The notes below the pieces were generated by a model. That model worked only from the letters and a program-made list of their open reading frames with translations. It ran no database searches and was not told the DNA's origin. From a virus: DNA of 47,587 nucleotides. Positions 15,292 through 22,652 of the stretch are shown here, piece after piece. Numbering within the stretch: position 1 is the stretch's first letter; each line of letters starts with the position of its first letter. The stretch is taken from positions 1 through 47,587 of the IMG/VR virus record IMGVR_UViG_3300020428_000021; one strand, written 5' to 3'. The translations under genes and the position numbers were made by a program.

Positions 15292-15642
15292 TTATACTTC
15301 TATAAGTTTTTCTACGGATCTGCTCTTTTTGAGCTTCTGGTATTCTTCGTAATATTCTAATGTTGATGTTGTGTATCTATCAAGTATGATATCTTTAAAA
15401 TCTGCAAGATTTTCAATCAATATAGGATTATCATTAACATCAAGTAATACTACTCCTTCGGTTCTATCTACTGAAAGTAGCATTTGAACGAAGTTAATCA
15501 GTTCTCTATTGATCTTAAAGATGCCGCCATTAACACCGTATGTTAATCTAGCATCAATTTTTTCCTTTAGAGTTTTACGCTGTACAGCAAAAGTTTCTCT
15601 GTACTTGCTAAAATCCAAGGCTTTTTTTAGTTGTTCTTCCAT
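15292..15642 (-). CDS. Small conserved hypothetical protein, first gene of the modification operon
   Basis: This 116-residue protein is mostly helical and charged, with a central RLTYGVNGGIFKINRELINF and VVLLDVNDNPILIENL segment. I recall similar small proteins next to tail genes in marine T4-like phages, always unannotated. The start is well supported: GTGGAGGACAT places a strong GGAGGA ribosome site just before the ATG, and a late promoter element lies about 30 bases further up. It leads the eleven-gene transcript that ends at 4737. No enzyme motif is visible. Confidence 0.82.
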   Translation of the reverse strand: MEEQLKKALDFSKYRETFAVQRKTLKEKIDARLTYGVNGGIFKINRELINFVQMLLSVDRTEGVVLLDVNDNPILIENLADFKDIILDRYTTSTLEYYEEYQKLKKSRSVEKLIEV

Positions 15643-15670
15643 ATGTCCTCCACAGTTATAGTAGCACTTA

Positions 15671-15678
15671 ATATTTAT
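15671..15678 (-). promoter_or_regulatory. Late promoter element (CATAAATAT) driving the modification operon
   Basis: Minus-strand CATAAATAT ends 28 bases before the ATG at 15642, with a GGAGGA ribosome site between. It is one of six minus-strand late-type elements in this window. Eleven genes down to 4737 overlap or abut with no visible internal promoter, so this element probably serves all of them. Confidence 0.65.
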
Positions 15679-15701
15679 GCGCTGTACTGGGGGCTAGGAA
15701 A

Positions 15702-16724
15702 TTAACTGACTACGAATCCGCCCACTGTTACAGCTGGCGTTTCAATATTAAATGATTGTGATCCTGAGGGGTAAAGATTAATGGTACCAACTGCTTTTCT
15801 AGTAACAGTTTGGAGATAAAGTGAAGCAGGTCCTACTAAATCAGGTCCGTATGACCCAGAGCCTACTGATCCTTGAGCTGGAGGGCCACCTAATCCAACG
15901 TGATTGTCATTATAAACTGCTGCCATTTCAAGTTGAAATGCAGTACCATTTGAGTTATCTAATACACTAGGTGTTCTTGCATATAATCTATAATAGTTTG
16001 CATTGTAAGGACTACTTGCAATAGCTGTATACCAAGGTGAGCTATAAACGTTTGTACATCTAAAAAAGTTTCCGTTGTCATTAGGATTTTGACCTGTTGC
16101 TGGTTGTTGTCCTCCAAATGTTTGTGTACTTGCTGTCTGTAGTAAACTTCTCCAAGAAGCGTCTTGGGCTGAACCGCTAATACTGTTCAAACTGCTTGTA
16201 AGTTGAATTTGTCCACCACTATTAAAATAGTGCCTAGCGGCTAATGCTGATGACCATGTAAAAGTAACTAATACTTGAGCAGAAGTCGACCATGTACCTG
16301 TGTATACTGCATTACTGTGTGTTGTAGACGATGCTACTGCTGCAGGTGGTATGGTATATTTTGCAGCCTCTATTGCAATAATTAAATCATTCCATCTTCT
16401 ATAAGGCTGTGTATTGTATGTTCCGTCATTAGTAAGAGTATTTGCTTTAATTTTTTGAGAAGTACTAATGTTATTAGGCCAACTTCCCCAATTAGTAGGA
16501 GGATTTGAACCATATAAATGCCTGTAAGCATTATACATGTCTGTAATTAATCTACCATATTCTTCTACAGATACTTTGTCCGAAACACCAACACCTGATG
16601 CATTCATTGTTTGGCCCCAACCATATAAAGCAGCTGGGCCATCAGAAGGTCCCATCACTAGCTCAAGGCGAGTATATAATGCATTGTAGTCGTTTCTACT
16701 AATTGTTGCGTGTACGGTCGTCAT
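15702..16724 (-). CDS. Tail adhesin-like structural protein (paralogue of 16763-17665)
   Basis: This 340-residue protein is rich in Ser, Thr, Gly and Asn, like virion proteins exposed to solvent. It shares with its neighbour an N-terminal helical module (RNDYNALYTRLELVMG), a central strand region ending ARHYFNSGGQIQLT, and a segment WRSLLQTASTQTFGG that matches WTSLLSTVGRQVVGG there. The second half is beta-strand rich with a Gly/Pro/Ser loop region (GSVGSGSYGPDLVGP). Its start has an AAGGA ribosome site and a dedicated late promoter. A tail-tip or fibre role is inferred from composition and position next to fibre genes. Confidence 0.78.
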   Translation of the reverse strand: MTTVHATISRNDYNALYTRLELVMGPSDGPAALYGWGQTMNASGVGVSDKVSVEEYGRLITDMYNAYRHLYGSNPPTNWGSWPNNISTSQKIKANTLTNDGTYNTQPYRRWNDLIIAIEAAKYTIPPAAVASSTTHSNAVYTGTWSTSAQVLVTFTWSSALAARHYFNSGGQIQLTSSLNSISGSAQDASWRSLLQTASTQTFGGQQPATGQNPNDNGNFFRCTNVYSSPWYTAIASSPYNANYYRLYARTPSVLDNSNGTAFQLEMAAVYNDNHVGLGGPPAQGSVGSGSYGPDLVGPASLYLQTVTRKAVGTINLYPSGSQSFNIETPAVTVGGFVVS

Positions 16725-16742
16725 ATAATATCCTTAACAGCA

Positions 16743-16750
16743 GTATTTAC
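16743..16750 (-). promoter_or_regulatory. Late promoter element (GTAAATAC)
   Basis: Minus-strand AGTAAATACTG lies in the 38-base gap before the 15702-16724 gene, about 18 bases upstream of its ATG, and is followed by TTAAGGATA as ribosome site. It matches the other late elements in the window. Confidence 0.62.
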
Positions 16751-16762
16751 TACAACAAGTGT

Positions 16763-17665
16763 CTATGTTGCACTAATGCTGGTTCCAGAATACGATGGAC
16801 TCGTAATAGAAAATGCAGCACCACTTGGTTGTAATGTTCCTGTAGCTTTTAATTCTTCTACATCAATACTAAGTGTGCCGTCAACTTGATCGCCTGGTGC
16901 TGGTGCACCTGGATCAACGTAACTGTCAGTCAATAAAACCTTAAAGTTGAATACTGCGGCTGTTCCTGCGGAGTTACTTGCCACATCACACTTGCCTTGA
17001 ATCTTGTAATTGTTTGCTGAATATGGCGTACTAGCAGATAAATTATATAAATCTTGATATACATTTGTAAGCATGTATATATTATTCAGCCCGTCTGGTA
17101 ATCTGCCACCAACTACTTGTCTACCCACAGTTGAAAGTAAACTAGTCCATGCACCGTTTTGTGCTGTTGCTGATCCTAGTCCTCTTCCTGTAGTAAATCT
17201 TAGTCTACTTCCAGAGTTCCAAAAATACCTTGCTTCGTTAGCATTACTAAATGTTACAGTTATTACATATTCTGCACTTGTACCCCAAGCAGATGTATAG
17301 CTTTTCGTATCTTTAACTGATGCTGTTAGTAAACCAGCATCGCAATCAAATCTATCATTTCTACATTCGTCAGCAAGTGTGTTGTATCCGTTAAAAGGAT
17401 CACTTGATGATGCTGTAATAGGATCTCCAATAGCAGCAATAGTTGCTGTTGGTACTACACCGTTCTGATGAAAATAAGCATTTACAATGTCAAACCGGAT
17501 TGCATCAAAGTGTGACTTTAATACTGTTTGACCAGAAATAACTGTTGAGCTGTTAACTGATTGTCCATATCCGAATGTACCAACACCGGTACCCATGACT
17601 TCAGCAATTTTGTTGCGCAGGCTGTTGAGGTCTGTTGATAGGATCTGTGCGCCTGTTGTTACCAT
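16763..17665 (-). CDS. Tail adhesin-like structural protein (paralogue of 15702-16724)
   Basis: This 300-residue structural protein parallels its neighbour. The N-terminal helical segment (DLNSLRNKIAEVMGTGVGTF) leads to a beta-rich core with YVITVTFSNANEARYFWNSG and WTSLLSTVGRQVVGG. It ends in a Ser/Thr/Gly stretch. The start and the stop of 17665-19428 overlap as TAATG, so it is translated with that longer fibre-like protein and may assemble on or with it. It has no enzyme motif. The pair probably arose by tandem duplication, but the divergence is already substantial. Confidence 0.78.
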   Translation of the reverse strand: MVTTGAQILSTDLNSLRNKIAEVMGTGVGTFGYGQSVNSSTVISGQTVLKSHFDAIRFDIVNAYFHQNGVVPTATIAAIGDPITASSSDPFNGYNTLADECRNDRFDCDAGLLTASVKDTKSYTSAWGTSAEYVITVTFSNANEARYFWNSGSRLRFTTGRGLGSATAQNGAWTSLLSTVGRQVVGGRLPDGLNNIYMLTNVYQDLYNLSASTPYSANNYKIQGKCDVASNSAGTAAVFNFKVLLTDSYVDPGAPAPGDQVDGTLSIDVEELKATGTLQPSGAAFSITSPSYSGTSISAT

Positions 17666-19428
17666 TATAATACTACCGCTTCAATAATTTTTGTTCCTGA
17701 ATTTGAATTACTTTCTATTGCAATTGCAAATACGTCTGCATGACTGTCAGCTTTTGTAGCGTAACCTTCCGCAGCAGCAACTAATCTATCTCCTTTAGCA
17801 ATACTGCCGATAACTTTAACTGGTACACGCCCTTTAAGTGCAATGTATGTTCCACCTTCTAACCATGAGTTCATCATAAACGCAGGCTGTTCTGAAACAA
17901 CACCTAACGCTCTATCGCCTTCACTACATGCAGTAACTTCTGCGTTTCCGCCAACTGATACAACTGTACCAGGCTCATATTCTGCGTCTGCTAAATATTT
18001 CTCTGCTAAGTCAGCATATCTAGCTGCGGTTGCTGTACCTTGAAATAAGTTAGCAATTAAGTCACCGCTTGAATTTCTTGCAGCAATTGAACTTGCTGAT
18101 GCTGTTGTTTTAGCAGTTTTATAATTAGGATCACTATCTGTTGCAGTATCGTCAATTTTAATTCTATCTGCAAACGTTGCTGTACCGTTAAATGTATTAG
18201 CAAAAATTACACCTGACGCATCTCTAACAACAATACTGTTTCCTGAAGAAGGAACTGATACAGATGGTGTAATACCATTCAATGCACTTGCATCTGATGC
18301 TGTACCAGTCAAGTTACCTTGAACTGATCCAAACAATGTACCGTAAATATTTGCGCCTACGTAACCAATGTTTTTAGTAGCACCGTCAATCATCACAGTT
18401 GAATCATTAGCAAGTAAACTACCTTTTGTATTACCTGTTACATTACCTGTTACGTTACCTGTTAATGGCCCTGTAATTGCATCAGCATGTACTGCTGACC
18501 AAGCAAGTGCCGCTGTACCTAATGTAAACGAACTGTCAATACCTGGAACTACTCCAGCTGCTGTAATATCTAATACATTCTTTCTTGTTGATCCACCGTC
18601 ATTGATAATAAAATTAATAGGATTACCAAGAACACTTTCAAAAACAATTTCGTCATCGTTTTCAACTCTTAATCTAAAATCGCTTTGGTCACCTACTTTA
18701 TAACCTGCATCTTGGAAGTTAATTTCCTGGTTGAAGGTAATACTTCCTTTTTGTAAGTATTGATCAGCAGCAATGCCGCCTAGCTTTAATGAGTTAGATG
18801 ATGTTCCCCAGTATACATAACTATCTGATGTAACACCATTAGCATCGGCTTTCGCCATTGTAATACCCTTTTTAACTAACGTAAAGTCGTCAATAGGGTT
18901 AAGTGAACTGTTTAGTGTAAATTCTGTTTGTGAAATAATTGCAACTGTTTTACCACCTGCATTAATTTTTAAAATTGAATGGTTTGTGTTACCTGTGTCT
19001 TTAACAACTTGTGCAACTGCTCCACTAGCACCAAGATCTGGTGATGCTTCTGGTCCTACTAAGACAAACTCTCCGCCTGACCATGCATATAATTGTTTTG
19101 CTGATGTATCCCACCAAAATTCTCCTACTCCTAATCCTGAAGGAGCAACTGATGCTACTTCAGCACCGTTGGTAGTTTTCCATTGTGTGCCGTCATAAAA
19201 CTTAATTTTCTTATTAGCACTGTCAAACCAAACTTGACCAGTGACTGCTTTTGGTGGTGCAGTAGTATTCGCAAAGTTTTCTAGTAAATGTAAGAAGTTT
19301 TCGTTCTGTACTTCACCGTATCCTGCGTAGTTTTTACCAACGAAACGTATATCCGTAGTGGTATCAATAGTTCCGTCTTCTACTGACGTTAAAAATGTTC
19401 CGTTAAATTTATCTACTTGATATGCCAT
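17665..19428 (-). CDS. Tail fibre-like protein with shared N-terminal module
   Basis: This 587-residue virion protein is one of four in the window with the same N-terminal module of about 130 residues. Its landmarks here are GKNYAGYGEVQNENFLHLLE, GQVWFDSANKKIKFYDGTQW and FWWDTSAKQLYAWSGGE, ending at LVGPEA. The middle has alternating strands and a small TGNV tandem repeat. The C-terminal domain (about 469-587) starts YADLAEKYLADAEYEPGTVV and contains GDRALGVVSEQP and KGRVPVKVIGSIAKGDR, a pattern I recall from other marine phage fibre proteins. It is led by a late promoter. The N-terminal module probably anchors it to a common attachment point. Confidence 0.85.
   Translation of the reverse strand: MAYQVDKFNGTFLTSVEDGTIDTTTDIRFVGKNYAGYGEVQNENFLHLLENFANTTAPPKAVTGQVWFDSANKKIKFYDGTQWKTTNGAEVASVAPSGLGVGEFWWDTSAKQLYAWSGGEFVLVGPEASPDLGASGAVAQVVKDTGNTNHSILKINAGGKTVAIISQTEFTLNSSLNPIDDFTLVKKGITMAKADANGVTSDSYVYWGTSSNSLKLGGIAADQYLQKGSITFNQEINFQDAGYKVGDQSDFRLRVENDDEIVFESVLGNPINFIINDGGSTRKNVLDITAAGVVPGIDSSFTLGTAALAWSAVHADAITGPLTGNVTGNVTGNTKGSLLANDSTVMIDGATKNIGYVGANIYGTLFGSVQGNLTGTASDASALNGITPSVSVPSSGNSIVVRDASGVIFANTFNGTATFADRIKIDDTATDSDPNYKTAKTTASASSIAARNSSGDLIANLFQGTATAARYADLAEKYLADAEYEPGTVVSVGGNAEVTACSEGDRALGVVSEQPAFMMNSWLEGGTYIALKGRVPVKVIGSIAKGDRLVAAAEGYATKADSHADVFAIAIESNSNSGTKIIEAVVL
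18430..18465 (-). repeat. Three tandem 12-bp units encoding TGNV-type repeats
   Basis: On the plus strand two identical units (ATTACCTGTTAC) are followed by a third with two changes (GTTACCTGTTAA). The coding strand reads T-G-N-V repeats within the fibre-like protein 17665-19428. Repeats of this kind are typical of triple-helical fibre shafts and can gain or lose units by slippage. Confidence 0.75.
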
Positions 19429-19454
19429 GTGTGTTTTCTTCCTAGTTTACTGTT

Positions 19455-19462
19455 GTATTTAT
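19455..19462 (-). promoter_or_regulatory. Late promoter element (ATAAATAC)
   Basis: Minus-strand ATAAATAC lies in the 40-base gap between the gene ending at 19469 and the fibre gene starting at 19428, followed by AGGAAGAA as ribosome site. It is among the best matches to the late consensus in this window. Confidence 0.68.
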
Positions 19463-19468
19463 CTACCT

Positions 19469-19909
19469 TCACTCGTCTTCTGGTGGTAACGGCTTAGGGT
19501 AAAAACTGTATACACCTGGTTGATCTTTGTACGTTTGAACAGCAGTATTGTGGTTATCAACTTTCTGCTTAACGTAGTTACGCATAGCAATAAAGTCATC
19601 TGTAAGCGGAATTCCAGCATTTTCTAAGCATTCTGCAATAATATTAAGTTGCTTGTGTACAGGATACTTAACAAGAATCTGCTTGTTAACTACTTCGTCA
19701 ATCGCTACTTCTTCAATTAACGGTATATCATTAAGAGATCTTACTTCGCCACTAGCATAATCTCCCCACCAATATTCATTTGCGTCATCTAAATCAATAA
19801 CTTTGTGAGGTACGCCTTGCGCGGTAAGTCTTTCAGCAAACTCGCTATTATAGTCCTGAGACGATATCACCTTTGATCTATCAGTACTAAAAATAATAAT
19901 GTTTTTCAT
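19469..19909 (-). CDS. Hypothetical protein, possibly fibre assembly related
   Basis: The 146-residue protein opens with MKNIIIFSTDRSKVISS. Its C-terminal half carries the segment VKYPVHKQLNIIAECLE followed by DFIAMRNYVKQKVDNHN. A YP(I/V)HKQLN-type motif followed by a helical stretch recurs in small proteins encoded next to tail fibre genes in many phages; I use that only as a hint. It overlaps the oxygenase gene by ATGA and precedes the fibre gene 17665-19428, so it belongs to the fibre region. A chaperone-like role in fibre assembly is a guess. No signal peptide or membrane segment. Confidence 0.72.
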   Translation of the reverse strand: MKNIIIFSTDRSKVISSQDYNSEFAERLTAQGVPHKVIDLDDANEYWWGDYASGEVRSLNDIPLIEEVAIDEVVNKQILVKYPVHKQLNIIAECLENAGIPLTDDFIAMRNYVKQKVDNHNTAVQTYKDQPGVYSFYPKPLPPEDE

Positions 19910-20400
19910 CTAGTTCTTCCCCAACTTAATGCAAGACTTATTTTTGGTCTTTCATTTTGTTTAATTTCTGTTACTTCGTGTTCTAAATTCACAGGCATAT
20001 CTATTAACATACCAGGTCCTTCGTCTACTAAATTTCCTTTGCCTTGTTCATCGTACCAACAAAAGTGCGGAGCATCAGCTCTTAAAAATATTAGTTTAAA
20101 CTTCCAATACCCGCCTGCACTATCTCTATGCCTTTTAAGATAATCACCTGGATCATATTTGTTAATACAAAAACTATCACAAGTTCTATCTTCTTCTGGA
20201 ATTGATTCTGTAATCAACTCCTTTAATTCTTTTGGCATGTTCCAACGGAACATACTTTTTAACTTACTTTCACCATAGGCAGTTACAAAATTAAATTCTT
20301 CTCCTGGCTGCCTAATAAAAAAACTGTCTTCGTTTGCCTCTACTAACTTTACTATCTCATCAACATTCTTACAATAGTCCGATACTAACTTTACTGTCAT
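19906..20400 (-). CDS. 2-oxoglutarate/Fe(II)-dependent oxygenase
   Basis: This 164-residue enzyme (starting MTVKLVSDYC) shows the complete facial triad of the family: HRD (His91, Asp93) and the distal EHEV (His141). RPKISLALSWG follows, with Arg151 as a likely 2-oxoglutarate ligand. It should hydroxylate or oxidise a substrate using O2 and 2-oxoglutarate. A longer frame from 20433 exists, but the ATG at 20400 makes a TAATG overlap with the upstream fibre gene, like many junctions here, so I prefer it. It lies between two fibre genes, and the tail proteins are natural candidate substrates; the actual target (prolyl, lysyl, sugar or nucleotide) is unknown. Confidence 0.9.
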   Translation of the reverse strand: MTVKLVSDYCKNVDEIVKLVEANEDSFFIRQPGEEFNFVTAYGESKLKSMFRWNMPKELKELITESIPEEDRTCDSFCINKYDPGDYLKRHRDSAGGYWKFKLIFLRADAPHFCWYDEQGKGNLVDEGPGMLIDMPVNLEHEVTEIKQNERPKISLALSWGRTR

Positions 20401-22631
20401 TATACATATGACCAAGTACCAGTGTAACTCCAATTACTACCGTTTGAGTTATAAGTCAACTTGTAACCAGTATTACTATTATAAAGTGTAGTTGAAGTAC
20501 TAACACTAGCAGTAGCCCATCTGTACGCTAAAATCCATCTACCAGCACTAAAACTAGAACTTGAACCTGCATATATGTTGTTAATTATCAATTCAAAGTT
20601 CAGTCCACTTGCTTGACTTGCAGGAAGATATGCTTCAATTAAATCAATATACTGTGCATCTGGTGAACTTGTATTTGGTGCCGGTGAGCTAATAACAAGT
20701 TGTCTTGTATTTGCATTTGAAACAACATTTTGTACAAACGCTGTAGTAGCAATATAAGTTGAACTATCTGAATTTGCTCTAGTTACACTGTACGATGCAT
20801 TGTCTGCATTAGTAGCATTTGCAGCCTGTGTTGCATTAACTGCCGTAGTTGCTGTGGATGCTGTGGTTGCAAAAGCTGCGGTACCATTTAGGTCTGCTTG
20901 AATAACATTTGCGCTGAAATTACCACTTGCATCTCTAGCAACAACTTTGTTTGCTGTAGGCAAGTTAGTTGCATCAACATTAAATGTTGTATTTGTAATA
21001 CCGTCATAAACTAAACCAGTTAAGTAGTTTCCTGGTGTTAAGTTTGAAAATGCTATTGTATCCCATACTGGCTGACTAGGTCCTGTTGACTTTAAGAACT
21101 TACCTGCTGTACCTGATGGAATGTGTGCTGTTGAACCTGAAGCAGTTTGATAAGGCATTGTTCCACCTGCTCCACCTGCAATGTTAGTTGCTGTGGTTGC
21201 TGTTGTAGCATTACCTGTAACCGCACCTGTCAAGTCACCGTAAAAATTTTGTGAGTATGTATTCTTATATCTTAATGATCCTGAACCAAGGTCAATTGTT
21301 ATATCTGCACTTGGCAAAAGCCCTGCTTGTGAACTTGGAGATCTAGTAGGTCCAAATAAATCAAGTTGATAATCTACACCTTCTGATGCTGCTAAACTAA
21401 TTTGATTAGCTGCTTTTATTTCTGTAGCGTTAATTGTACCATCAATAGTTAAGTTTGAAGCAACTGTAATGTTACCTGTAACACCTAGTGATATAAGTGT
21501 TCCTACACTTGTAAGTGCTGATGTAGTAACAGTGTTGTGTAAGTTTGTACCTGTTAGTGTGTTAGCATCTGCTGTAACTGTAATGTCTGCTGTTCCATCA
21601 AACCCAACCCCGTTAATATTTCTAGGACTTAATAATCTTTGTGCTGCGGAAGCTGTTCCGCTTAATGTTGCACCAATAAAGTTTGCTGCTGTTACAGTTC
21701 CTGTAAACGCACCTGTTGTACCTGTAATGTTACCTGTAACATCACCAACTAAGTCTGAAGTGATTTCATTTGCAACAAAATTACCTGTTGTATCTCTTGC
21801 AACAACTTTACCTATTTGATTTAAATGTGTAGCATCAACTGCCCATGTAGTAGCATTTCCACCATCAAAGTCTGTTCCTGTTATATAATTTCCTGCAACT
21901 AAACTGTAAGGTGTTTGTGCTGTAACTGTAAGGTTAGCTGATCCGTCAAATGCAACACCGTTAACTAATATAGGTGATTCAAGTCTTGTTGCTTTATCTG
22001 CAACACCTTGTAACGAACCTTTTACTGTTGCCATTGCATTTAAATTAATACCTGTAACTAGATCTGAAAATCCACTTACTGGATTAGTTGGATCAATTGT
22101 AAAAGCATTCGAAGCAATAATACCTATTGTAATACCATTTACTTTAAGTTCAATTACTGGATATGTTGTTCCGTTAGTTGCTAGTAATGTTGTTGTTGTT
22201 GCTCTAGTTGGTAAGTAACCGTCTGCTGTTTCAGGACCAATTTTAATCCAATTAGTTCCATCATAAACATGTAAGGAAGGATCTGCTGGAGCCGCTGCGG
22301 TCGATACATTTTTTAACCAAAACGTTCCAATTGCTGGTGTTACTGGGGCAGTAGCACCCACGTTCGCAGAGCCTGTTTCTACCCAATTTGTACCATCATA
22401 TATTTTTAATATACTTAATGATGTATCAAACCAAACTTGTCCTTTGATAGGAGTTGTTGGTGCAGAGATATTCGCAAAATTTTCTAATAAGAATAAAAAG
22501 TTTTCGTTTTGTATTTCACCGTAGCCAACATAATTTCTACCAACGAAAGATAAACTAGTGGTCGAATCAACTGCTGCATCTTGTAATACTACAAGTTGAG
22601 TTCCGTCAGTTTTGTTAATTACATAAGCCAT
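20400..22631 (-). CDS. Tail fibre-like protein with shared N-terminal module, 743 aa
   Basis: This is the longest of the four module-sharing proteins. The N-terminus carries GRNYVGYGEIQNENFLFLLE, KGQVWFDTSLSILKIYDGTN and a final WIKIGPE. A long shaft follows with repeated strands and ITGT/ATTAT-type repeats (LVGDVTGNITGTTGAFTGTV). The last 100 residues (from about LVISSPAPNTSSPD) form a different beta-rich tip ending SNWSYTGTWSYV. Tip variation with a common base is what receptor-binding fibres show. It is coupled to the oxygenase gene by TAATG. The ribosome site GGAG lies about ten bases before its ATG. Confidence 0.84.
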   Translation of the reverse strand: MAYVINKTDGTQLVVLQDAAVDSTTSLSFVGRNYVGYGEIQNENFLFLLENFANISAPTTPIKGQVWFDTSLSILKIYDGTNWVETGSANVGATAPVTPAIGTFWLKNVSTAAAPADPSLHVYDGTNWIKIGPETADGYLPTRATTTTLLATNGTTYPVIELKVNGITIGIIASNAFTIDPTNPVSGFSDLVTGINLNAMATVKGSLQGVADKATRLESPILVNGVAFDGSANLTVTAQTPYSLVAGNYITGTDFDGGNATTWAVDATHLNQIGKVVARDTTGNFVANEITSDLVGDVTGNITGTTGAFTGTVTAANFIGATLSGTASAAQRLLSPRNINGVGFDGTADITVTADANTLTGTNLHNTVTTSALTSVGTLISLGVTGNITVASNLTIDGTINATEIKAANQISLAASEGVDYQLDLFGPTRSPSSQAGLLPSADITIDLGSGSLRYKNTYSQNFYGDLTGAVTGNATTATTATNIAGGAGGTMPYQTASGSTAHIPSGTAGKFLKSTGPSQPVWDTIAFSNLTPGNYLTGLVYDGITNTTFNVDATNLPTANKVVARDASGNFSANVIQADLNGTAAFATTASTATTAVNATQAANATNADNASYSVTRANSDSSTYIATTAFVQNVVSNANTRQLVISSPAPNTSSPDAQYIDLIEAYLPASQASGLNFELIINNIYAGSSSSFSAGRWILAYRWATASVSTSTTLYNSNTGYKLTYNSNGSNWSYTGTWSYV

Positions 22632-22652
22632 TTATACGCTCCTATTTTCATC

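Noticed and set aside
20401-20433. Eleven-residue N-terminal extension of the oxygenase
   Set aside because: The ATG at 20400 makes a TAATG overlap with the upstream stop as at other junctions, and the extension is only the other frame of the fibre gene end.
22628-22640. TATAAATG on the minus strand at the start of the 20400-22631 gene
   Set aside because: It overlaps the ATG itself, so a late start there would leave no usable start codon; the GGAG ribosome site explains the spacing better.
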